Shown: in pieces, positions 55,014 to 64,000 of the stretch
Position numbering within the stretch: the stretch's first letter is position 1
Layout: the number at the start of each line of letters is the position of its first letter
Source of the DNA: Diphasiastrum complanatum
Taxonomy: Eukaryota; Streptophyta; Lycopodiopsida; Lycopodiales; Lycopodiaceae
NCBI GenBank assembly: GCA_029204225.1
Contig: CM055095.1
Coordinates: forward strand, 64,680,158-64,744,157
Length of the DNA: 64,000 nt
Direction of reading: 5' to 3'
Position numbers and translations under genes: made by a program
The notes under the pieces: model-generated
The model's database searches: none
The model's input: the letters and a program-made list of their open reading frames with translations, nothing else
What the model was told of the DNA's origin: nothing

Positions 55014-58000
55014 ATGGCGACAACCCCAACCAGTGTGTACATGTCCGTTGTGGAGGATGTCATCAACAATGTCCGCGCTGATTTTTTGAGTGAAAATGTT
55101 GACGAGAGTGTGTTGAATGAGCTGGAATCGGTAATTTGTTCTCCTTGGTATATGATGGTAGAAGTTTCAGGGCTTGGGAGCAACTTATTTTTGTGCTCAG
55201 TCTTGCATATGCATGAGACTTTAAATTTCACTTAACTTTCTTTTGGTTTATCAACATGATTAGATGATGCTTGTGATCTTTGAAATTATTGAGACAAAGA
55301 TACTTTGTTAGAGGAAAGCACTAAATATATGAATGTGGCAGATCAAAGTAGAGTGCAGGATATTAAAAAAAACCCATACTGTAGGAGACATTCTCGAAGC
55401 TTAAAGACCATGTAAGTATCACCTTATACCAGTCACAGTGCCACAAAGTGTGATAATTGGTAAGGGATTGCATCATGTCTAATTAAATTTTTTAAGAACA
55501 TTAGTGAAGGCATGGCACCTAGTTCAGGTTTGGTATTCAATGCAAACAATGTCTGTATGCATCATCTTAGCTTTGGGTACCCATTGCTTCCGATTATTCA
55601 TGAGTGGTTAGTGTTAGGAACTTCAAACTTTGTTATAAAACATAATATTTTAATGGGGACAAAGAACGCTTTCCAATAAAGTCATTGTGCAATTTTTATG
55701 GCATCTTTCTTCGAACGTGCTCATTAATAATACATTGAGGAATGTAGAACTTGATTCAAGTATGAACACAAGTGCATTTTACTATCATATATTATTGAAA
55801 CATGCCAGTAGAATATATTAGTACTAGCAATGCTCTTGATAGAAAACGTGACAATCAAGAATTGGAATCCCATGAGAATGTTTGGGGATGAGGTAGTTTT
55901 TGGATAAGCCAACACTTGTAAAGACATACGATCAAAATTTTATTCATGTGCATTGTGCTATTTGGTTGTGGTTTTGAATGTATCTTAATACTATAGCGTG
56001 CTTGATTTAGAGGGTAGTTCGACCGAAACATCTTAAACTTCATAAGCTTTGTGAAGTTTTGCTCTCTAGTTCTAGCCTTCATTGTAGATGAATCTCCCTT
56101 CACCTATGGAGAAGTGATAGAAATCCAACATGTTGGTCTTCATATAGTGTACAATGGTTAAGTTGACGTATGTTTATGCAGCAACTGGCATTGACCCTTT
56201 GGAGTTAATACATGGGTAGGAGTATAAAGTCCCATCCTTGGCATGACAAAGTTGATGGGCTTAACTTTGTGTGTGGGCTTTTGATGCACATGTATTTCAG
56301 TTGTTGGTCCACTTTCTTACCCTTATCTAAGTCTCTAAGTCTGAGAGCAGTAGGAAACTCCCTTTTTTAGGTTTAATACATAGCCTTTTTGAAATGTGGC
56401 CTTGGGTGTTCTTCAAGACACATTTTAAGCCTCAAACGTAGAGACACTAATAGAACTTTGATATTGTTAAATACCCTATCAGCCACAACATTTACTTGTG
56501 AACAAGGTTTCACTAAATCAAGATTCTTTCCTAAAAGAATAGCAATTCCCTTTTGAAAAGTTTTGATCTATCTCAAACATTAAAGAATCAAAACCATTTG
56601 CTTATGGACCCGGTTAGTCACAAGTGGGGTATTTCCACCCTACCATGTTGTCGATCATATTTAAGTTTGAATCTCGGTTATAATGTTAATGGGACCATGG
56701 TTATATGGAGTTCAAATCATGCCTATATTTAACTTTGGATGATAGTTATATCTCAGTTTGAATTTGTCAATTGTAGTCAATAATAGTGTGCACTTGGAAG
56801 CTATCACTTGCAAGTGAATGTTCTATATTATCTAAGTGCTACACTATACTAAGAAGTAAATCTTGTTAATTACAAGATAAATCACTATTTTCTAGTTACA
56901 TTTAACATTTTTTGTGAAACAATGGGCATTTGAAAATTAGGCTTATTCTTTTTTGGGAACCTGATTCTGAACTCTGCCTGAACCACTGATTCTCAAGCTA
57001 TAGTTGAGTCTTATGCCTTCATCCATATAACACCATATAGACTGAAAAAAAAAACATCCCGAAACGTACGGTACGGTACGTACAGTACGTTCCGACCCAA
57101 AAGTGTCGGAACGGGTTTCTAAGATGCTATACATAGCCGCATTTTCTGTGTATCAAAGAGCTTTAAATAAAAATCATTTTGGGTCCGAACGGGTTTCTAA
57201 GATGCTATACATAGCTGCATTTTCTGTTTATCAAAGGGCCTTAAATAAAAATCATTATTTATCAGGAGTAGATTATTTGCTAATCAATCACCTTGTTTTG
57301 GCTACTAATATCTTGGGTGGACCCACTGTTAGTCTCTTGTGAATATTCATCATAACTGCATTTAATAGCTCATATCATCCGACTTTAATTCGCTCATTTT
57401 GTGGTTGCTAGTAATGTTTTTGGGATGGACCAGTCGATTAAGCTTTTTTGTAAACAATCATATTGCTGTTCTGTAAGCTCTATCTATAACCTGTATTCAA
57501 ACCCTGCACCATCCACAAAGATTTTGGGTTCATGATTAGTGCCATACTGCACAGAAACACGTTTTTGAGCAAACACGTTTCTGATGTAAAAACGTGGTTA
57601 AATTTTTTTTTTTTTGGGAAAAATAGCTTATGGCTGAAATTTTTTTAGGGGAGCAATGGTCAAACCAGTGTTTTGCCTCTCAGAAGTGCAGTAGATAGGG
57701 TACAAACAGATCTTATTTTCAGTAGCTATTTGGTTGTTATTTGCTCTGGTTCTCAGTAAATGTTAATGCTACAGTTTGGGCTATCAACTCTATGGATGAT
57801 GATCACTTTTGCAATCATTTCATTGGAGTTGTGAGTGCAATGTGCATACAGTTGGGGGCATAAATATTGGGCCCTTATCGGCGCGCATTGGACCCCCATT
57901 TTTGTCTTAGGGGGGGTGCTGCTACTGTTGCCGGGGGGGTCCAGGGGGGGCCGACGACTGCCACCTAGGCCCCCCCTGGCAAAAAGCAAGGTACAATTGC

Positions 58001-59850
58001 TCTACAGTTCTCTGTCTCTGTCCCACTGGAACCATCTGTGTTGTGACGAACAGGCTGTGATCGTAACAAACATGGCTAGAGTTTAGTTTTGAATTTTTAT
58101 CCTTGACAAAACCCAACATGGATCAATGCACCTGAACTGGACCATCCTGTACCCAAAACATTTGGCAAACTATACAGATGTAATGCTCTTAATTAGAGCT
58201 TTCATCTGATACCCATATTGACCACAAAAAAAAAAAAAAAAAAACACGTTTCTGAGAAACGCTTCCAGAATCCAGAAACACGTTTCTCAATGCGTTTCTG
58301 AACGTGTTTCCAGAAACGCAGTGCAACTATGATTAGTGCTGTAAAATGATTTGTTAAACTGCTGCTTGTTTTTTTGATTGGAAGTTAAATGTTAAGTTCA
58401 TGAAGAGATTTGGCTGTTTTTTTTTGTGCCAGCTCTGGGAGTTGAAAATGTTGCAAGTTGGTGCAGTCAGTGCATCAACTCTGGACACATCCTATAATGC
58501 TGCAGTGAAAAGTGGAACAATCCCAGCAACTCCCGTGCAAGATTTAAACATTCCGTATGAGGCAACTGAAGAATATGAGGCACCAACAACTGAACTACTC
58601 TTTCCTCATGTACTCTTGTTAACCCCTTTAGACAGGTTCATTGACGTTAGATGCTTTTGCAAAGAGTTTTTGCGGCAATGTATTTCCAAAGTCATTTGTG
58701 TGCATTGCTGCTTTCTGAACGTTTTCAGTTTTTTGTAGATGCCCTCACTGACAAGTGCAGGCGAAGCTGTCATGTACCAGTATATGCCTCCAGGACCTGT
58801 TGACCAGACTGTGTATTTGGAATCAGACGTTGGCGCAGATGTGAAAACTGGAAAACCTGCTCCATACATGGTAAATTTATTGTGCCGTGTGTCATCTAGA
58901 GCTATGTTTTTCTTATACTTGTCCTGACCAACTACAACACATAATGGTGTTTTTAAGACCCGTATCTTCTTAGTCACTATCATGATCTTTCAAGCTGTCA
59001 AGGAGTGCTGCATATGCTACAAGTCATCTGTTTCAAGAATGTAAATCTGGTTAATAAGCTCTTTTTGTTGCCTTGCTCTGCAACGCTTATATAGACAGAA
59101 AGTCGAGCCTCAATCAATGCAGGCTGGAGCTTCATTTAGGTTGGTTTGAACCGGAAAGGGAAGCCTACTTTCATCAATAATTCTGTGAATCTTACAGCAT
59201 AACAAGGCAACAAAATGGCTTTTGAATTGAACTGATATATTTGTAGCAGATGCAGACATCCTCAACTTTTAAGATATGTTGGTCAAAAGGAATACGAGGA
59301 TGAATAAAGACGTTTGTGCCTGAATTATATGATGTATCATGATGCACATCCGTAAGCTAGAGCTATCGTGCTAGTTTTTTCAATTTCAAATTTGAACTGG
59401 AAAGAGAAGTCTATTTTTATCAATAATCAGGTCAGTGTTTCTCCTCTAACATAGCTAGTCTCTGGGGTGCATCATTATTCAGCAAGAACCTGCTCCTTGG
59501 ATGACTAAAAAGCTACCAGGTGTGGATGTGAATATTGGTACGTAACTGCATACGATGCTGATCTATGGTTTCTGTAAGTTTCTTGATGGTTGAAGTTTCG
59601 ATTGAGTGAGTCATAAATAAGACAGTTGACGATCCATTACAATGTAAGAAAAGAACACCAAAGATGGCGTTTGTGTGGATTATAGGTATGGTCCTGATTG
59701 CTGAATGTTGATAACACTCAGAGTGCTTGTAGCTTCTATGATCAGTATTTAGTACTTTGATGTGCTGTTACAAGATTGTCTGCATGGGCAGCTTATCAGG
59801 AAGGCCAGGAGGATGAGGATGCTGGAACTGGACAACCACCTATCACAAAG
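55014..59850 (+). CDS. TFIIA-L: TFIIA large subunit (alpha/beta), first five coding exons
   Basis: Exons are 55014-55130, 58433-58609, 58739-58870, 59483-59537 and 59792-59850, summing to 540 nt or 180 codons with all phases compatible. TFIIA is a nuclear general factor that binds TBP-TATA and stabilises the initiation complex. Residues 1-39 (VYMSVVEDVINNVRADFL...) and the start of exon 2 (LWELKMLQVGAV) form the alpha-subunit helical bundle. The motif ATPVQDLNIPYE follows at about 72-83. Exon 3 gives MYQYMPPGP, and exons 4-5 give KKLPGVDVNI then an acidic EGQEDEDAG stretch. The plant protein is about 375 residues, so the acidic linker and C-terminal beta domain are missing. They were not found in 59851-64000, so they lie beyond the window or are lost. 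The start ATG matches the family start MATT. Intron 1 is 3302 bp and holds transposon insertions. Confidence 0.93.
57107..57260. repeat. 78-bp tandem duplication in TFIIA intron 1
   Basis: ACGGGTTTCTAAGATGC begins at 57111 and again at 57189. Both copies continue through TATACATAGC(C/T)GCATTTTCTGT and TTAAATAAAAATCATT. The preceding CGTACGGTACGGTACG is palindrome-rich. Confidence 0.88.
57543..58328. mobile_element. Foldback element with 11-bp target duplication
   Basis: A 786-bp insert flanked by identical ATGATTAGTGC at 57532-57542 and 58329-58339. Its ends are related inverted sequences: left CATACTGCACAGAAACACG; right, read in reverse complement, GTTGCACTGCGTTTCTGG and then AAACACG. Internal AAACACGTTTCTGA-type units repeat at both ends. 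The middle holds three G7 tracts and an A run (about 58227-58246). No transposase is encoded. A 9-11 bp duplication fits a Mutator-type non-autonomous element. It sits about 104 bp upstream of TFIIA exon 2. Confidence 0.72.
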
Positions 59851-60430
59851 GTGAGAATCAGAACAAAATTGTTGAACAATTAACTCACTTCATAGAACTT
59901 GAAGTAGGCATATTGTCATTCCCTAACACATTTGAACTTGGGAGTGGTATTATTGGCACTTTGATGTATTACACTGTTTTCCAGTTTTCCCTGCATGGGA
60001 AAAAAAAAGGGGTTGGGTTGTTGTGTGTGCAACACTTTTTAAATTTCTCCTTTTGGCGTACTTTGTACTTGATTTGTTGCTGGTATCAGAGTTTGAATTC
60101 TCTTTTTGTAAACTATAAGTAACAAGACTAAGGTGGCAAAAAATAGCATAATACCCTGAAACTATTTTTGATCAAGCCTATACTTGGTAAAGCTGCGGTG
60201 TTCTGGAGGCATAGCGTTCCAGAACCCAGAAAAAAAAAAGAACTATGCTTGGTTCCCTCTTACAACTATGGTGCTGCGCTGTGAACTATGTCCATAACAG
60301 AATCAAATTAATCATTAAAATTTAGACCATAGATTCTAAATATGTCTAAATATTTTGGCACCGTCGTCATTCAGTAGTTTATCCTAGAAGAGATGGATGC
60401 TCGAGCATAGTCACAAAGAATGGCATTTCA
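59851..60430 (+). other. TFIIA-L: TFIIA intron 5 start or flank
   Basis: It starts GTGAGAATC after exon 5. No further TFIIA exon was recognised here. AT-rich. Confidence 0.5.
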
Positions 60431-60880
60431 AAGCTCTTGGAATCATTGATACTGGTTCCTAAGGATTTTCCTTAGGAACGGGTGCAGTACCATTCCTTAG
60501 GAATGGAAACAGCCGTTCCATTCCTAAGGAACGATTTTAGGAACCGTCCCTGAATTTATTTCTCTGATGGGGGATCTGTTGCTGTGAAGATTATTGACAG
60601 TTTATCTGAAATTTGTCGATCACGTTCTAAAATCAATGCGTTGGCAATGGTTGGCATCCGTTTCTCTGTCAGAATGGGTTGATTGCTGAATGAAATCGTT
60701 TTGGCAATCCGGTTTGGCATGCAACCCATTCTGACATTTGAAATCGTTTTGGCAACCTGTTCTAGCAAATCAGTTCTAGCAACCTGTTCTTGCAACCAGT
60801 TCTGGCAGATCGTTCTGGCATTCGCAACAGCTAAGGAATGGTTCAGATTCCTAAAGAACTGTTCCTAGGAAATTTCTAAA
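60431..60880. repeat. Inverted-repeat rich element
   Basis: 60448-60545 holds three nested palindromes built on TTCCTAAGGAA: TCCTAAGGATTTTCCTTAGGA, CCATTCCTTAGGAATGG and GTTCCATTCCTAAGGAAC. The far side, 60833-60872, has AAGGAATGG...TTCCTAAAGAAC...TTCCTAGGAA. Between them a degenerate unit TTCTAGCAA(C/A)C, TTTTGGCAA, TTCTGGCA repeats about every 15-25 bp (60690-60825). It could be a foldback transposon. Confidence 0.5.
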
Positions 60881-62388
60881 ATGTTCTAAACCGTCTCAAT
60901 TCAAATTTTCTAGAATGTTCTAACCATGATATGATAAACCTGGATTTTTTTTGGAATTTAAATGCCTTCTATAAGTGAATATTCTAAACATTCAGAAGAT
61001 AAATGCTTTAAATATAATACCTGATACAAGGTATTTAACTGTGTTTTTAGATTCTTTTTTATGGCCTTTTTTATTTTCTCTAACACCTAAATTTTTTTAC
61101 AAAGAATTCCCGAACATGCAAGTGGAGAAGAGTGAATCAGAGTTCCTGCGCGAACTCCATTGTGTCTTAACTATCTGATTCCATAGAATCAGAGATATCC
61201 GAGAGAGTGAAAGCCATTCAAGGAACAGAGATAGTTATTTAATCTGTAGCTACCTAAGTAAGATCACTGCGCACACAGTGCGCCACTACTGTGAACCATT
61301 CTTGGGCACAGGATCGTGATCTGATTGTTGTATTCACAACAACTTAATTCAGATTCTCTATTTTCTTATGTGTATTCCACTACGAATGCTTTCTGATAAT
61401 TTTCTTTCTCAATTGACACTCACTCAATTTGGAATGTCTAAACTCGAAGGAAGCATGGCTGTCTTAGACGCCTAATTGTTTCTCTCCCTTCATGGTTGTC
61501 TCTGACACCTACCAAGACATTCCTCCATTCGATCTAAGTCAATGTTGATGTTGTAGTTTGGTAAAGACCTGTAATGTTCTCTATGTTGGAGCTCTGTTTC
61601 CTATTCCGCACCTAATTTCTTCGAGATCCCTCCTTCAATTGGGCCTTACAACCATTAATACAAGTCCCGCTATTTACAACTATAGAGCGGTTGTTTAAGC
61701 CAATTTATTAACTGTCCTATTGACTAATTCTAATCTAATTTAACTCTATGTATTTACCATTGGAATTATTAAGCTCATGGGCTAATTACATGCGGGACTC
61801 CCATACTTAAGCATTTTTGCACTAAAAAATCAAGAACATGTGATACTCCATCACGTGTCATGCTCCATGAATCCCCTAGCAAATGTTAAAATTTTTTAGC
61901 TACCTTTAATGTAGGAATAAGTTTACCAAGTATCATTCTCGTCGGCAACCATTCTCTGATGAACAACTATTGTTGTCTTAGGTTTAGCTTCCAACTTATT
62001 ATTGTAGAGCAAGATTCTAGTGAATCTTCTATAGATGAACCTTTGATTTATTCCATAGATTTTATGAGATCCTTGAAGAAGAGGCGTAGGGAGATTTCAT
62101 GTCCACCTTCAAACCTGAATCTAGCACATGCATAGCATCAAGAAATGAAGAGGATTTAACATGTCACGCGGAAGTTCGTTCCCATGGGAGTAAGCATATT
62201 ACCCTTGAAGAACTAGTAACCATGAAAAAAATGTGAAATTCGTTGGTAAATTTTTTTAACGGTTGTTTTCTTGAAACATTGTAGTGCTTGGCAAAATGTT
62301 AAGGACTGTAATTTATTATATTTTTAAAATTTTCTGTTGTTCTCGGTTTTCTACGGGCATGGGCAGGGAGGCGTAGAAGCAAGGTATA

Positions 62389-62391
<3 letters not shown>
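60881..62391. other. Intron or intergenic DNA, no gene seen
   Basis: About 1.5 kb of AT-rich sequence. A short GCGCACACAGTGCGC palindrome lies at about 61269. No exon of TFIIA or other protein was recognised. Confidence 0.5.

Positions 62392-62468
<77 letters not shown>
62392..62468. repeat. (GA)n microsatellite
   Basis: About 38 uninterrupted GA units. The ER/RE and LS repeat ORFs across it are artefacts. Confidence 0.97.
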
Positions 62469-62471
<3 letters not shown>

Positions 62472-62908
62472 GGTAGGAAAGAGGCAAGTATTAAAGAGGT
62501 GGGGGACAACGCAGATGACATGAGAGAGGTTGTGAGCATTCAAGGAGAGGGGTGAGCATTCAAAGGAGCATTTTGTTTTTCTTTTCATTACAATAGTATC
62601 AAAACTTACAAAAAAAAAAAAACAAAAAAAAAAACCTCCTAAAAATCCTCGCAGCAGGTGCTGCCAGATTGGTAAGAGCATTTTAAAGAACATCTGAAAC
62701 TTCAATTGGAAGGGCACGAATTTTTTTTTGCAAAGGAGCAGCACTTCAAGAAACGAAGTTTGAAGGGCTTCTCTCCCATAATTCCAAGCAAAAGTAATGA
62801 ACCTCTCTCACAAGAACTTGCATAATTTTGTCAATTCTTCACCAAATTGGTTGGAAATTGACTCAGTTTCAAGCTAAAACAAAGATTTATTGACCTTTTG
62901 GGCAAAAG
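62469..62908. other. Spacer, no gene seen
   Basis: A-rich runs near 62610-62635 and otherwise unremarkable AT-rich sequence. Confidence 0.45.
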
Positions 62909-63700
62909 TTAGTTTGCTGCTAAAAAACATCTCCCTGGTTGTCTTGTCCTCCAATGCCTTTGTGGGTAACCTATTTTAAAGATAAACCGCAATTGGACAA
63001 TCTTAGCCCAAAAAGAATGAAATAGACCAGCAATGTTTAACATGCTACCTCCAGATTTTGCAATTGCCATATACTTCCTTTTTGATACATCATTTTGTTG
63101 AGGTGTATAGGCTGTTATTATTTGCCTCTTAATACCACACTCTTTGCCAAAAATCTCTAAATTCATTAGAGATGTACTCACCTCCACCTCTATCACTTGT
63201 AAGGCTTTTTATTTTCTCGTCCATTTCGTTCTCAACCAAGGATTTAAATTCAACTAACAAATTAGAGGCTTTTGTGATTTATTTTTCAAAAAATAGACCC
63301 AACATTTTCTTGAAAAATCATCTATGAAAGTTATGAAGTAAGATGCACCACCCAAAGATTGCATTTGACACGATCCCCATAAATTGAAGTGAATAAGATC
63401 AAGAATACCTTTTCCCCTTGTTGCTCCAATTGTAGGAAATCTGCTTCTATGGTGCTTTCCTAAATTGCAAGCTTCACAAGCATTTGATGTATTTATGATT
63501 TTTGGAAGGCCTATTACCATTTGCTTTTCACAAAGAAGTTTCAAGCTTTGAAAAGAAAGATGACCAAAGCGTTCACGCCAAAGATGACTAATATCATCTT
63601 GCGCCTAATTTATAAAGTTTGCCATTTCCCCTTGAACTAGGAGCCAATACGATCTCTATTCTTCATGCTTTTGATAATAAATTTATCAGGATAAAATTTT
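62909..63700 (-). pseudogene. Copia G integrase remnant
   Basis: Minus-strand reading from about 63700: GAG-pre-integrase with DISHLWRERFGHLSFQSLK, then ACEACNLGKHHRSRF (zinc cysteines). Next are DLIHFNLWGSCQMQSLGGAS, where the first catalytic Asp is replaced by Asn, and YFITFIDDFSRKCWVYFL. After a frameshift come ECGIKRQIITAYTPQQN (63130) and SKRKYMAIAKSGGSML, where the catalytic Glu region is degenerate. It then decays by about 62909. It lies in the possible fifth TFIIA intron. Confidence 0.85.
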
Positions 63701-64000
63701 ACAAGTAAGCTGCTTTAACGAAAACTGCCTAACCTTCAAATGTTCCACAAAATAATGACTTAACGATTTAAAGATCCTTCATACCTTAATTAAATCCATA
63801 CTTGATAATCTCAATATCACTAATCCTTGCAAGTACAATATCATCAACATTAAGTAAGTAACAAGATAGTGATAATGATTCCATCCACTTTCAGGTATAG
63901 TTAATGACCATAATCATCCCAAACTTAAGAGTGAGCAACTGTGAATGATCATTTTCACTCATCACAAAACTGAGAGTGAACAAATAGATGTTGAGCTTTG
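63701..64000 (-). pseudogene. Copia RT-like fragment, out of normal order
   Basis: At about 63880-63785 the minus strand reads LNVDDIVLARISDIEIIK, resembling the YVDD box of Copia RT. In a normal Copia, RT follows integrase, but here it precedes the GAG-pre-integrase piece, so it should be from another copy or a rearrangement. Confidence 0.35.

Larger units (their letters stand above)
55131..58432 (+). other. TFIIA-L: TFIIA intron 1 with insertions
   Basis: A 3.3-kb AT-rich intron between GTAATT and TGCCAG. It includes a tandem duplication at 57107-57260 and a foldback element at 57543-58328. No other gene is seen. Short ORFs have no recognised motifs. Confidence 0.7.

Noticed and set aside
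57753-58119. G/P/R-rich ORFs across the G7 tracts
   Set aside because: They arise from the homopolymer tracts of the foldback element.

Overview
This is a window of plant nuclear DNA, and specifically seed-plant DNA. It holds two host genes with spliced exons: an alpha-expansin and the large subunit of transcription factor IIA. The rest is decayed LTR retrotransposons of the Copia and Gypsy classes, LINE remnants, foldback elements and long dinucleotide microsatellites. The species cannot be fixed from the sequence. The long TE-filled introns and several partly overlapping retroelement layers suggest a medium to large genome, but that is inference.

Layout. 1-2.5 kb is low-complexity DNA: a degenerate TTCGAG repeat, a 361-bp tandem duplication, a GGTACC cluster, long TA, AC, AG and TG microsatellites, and a small foldback. 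2.6-5.9 kb is Copia A (minus strand), and 5.9-10.1 kb is Copia D (minus), which has an internal deletion and an LTR-like insertion. 10.1-11.8 kb is the 5' end of Copia C1 (gag start, PBS, LTR). 12.2-14.4 kb is AT-rich with no gene seen. 14.4-17.7 kb is a plus-strand Gypsy remnant. 17.7-23.1 kb is the 3' half of a minus-strand Gypsy: pol end, then a motif cluster, a TATA box, an extra ORF, a tandem-repeat 3' region, a PPT and an LTR. 23.1-29.7 kb is a second Gypsy on the plus strand, whose RT core is replaced by another element's LTR, PBS and leader. 29.7-31.0 kb is a D-family LTR. 31.2-37.1 kb is Copia B, the best preserved element and a sister of Copia A. 37.1-38.2 kb is a further LTR with its PBS. 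38.9-39.3 kb is a LINE 3' remnant.

The alpha-expansin (three coding exons, 258 residues, plus a 5'-UTR intron) lies at 41.8-43.4 kb. A perfect 23-bp hairpin, a LINE RT remnant, Copia C2 and Copia F fill 46.1-53.3 kb. The TFIIA large-subunit gene starts at 55.0 kb. Its first five coding exons (180 codons) are intact, but the C-terminal half is not in the window. The last 4 kb reads as intron or flank with an inverted-repeat element, a GA microsatellite and Copia integrase debris.

The two host genes are unrelated in function: one is a cell-wall loosening protein, the other a general transcription factor. The most interesting structure is shared by the Gypsy copies. A cluster of short motifs of the form YGCGA(n)GTTC, in both orientations, sits after pol. 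In two copies it is followed by a TATA box and an ORF start, as if the third ORF had its own promoter. Other observations are Copia LTRs ending in TTAGAAT/ATTCTAA instead of TG/CA, an LTR family studded with CACACGTGTG palindromes, and a 786-bp foldback with a perfect 11-bp target duplication next to a TFIIA exon.
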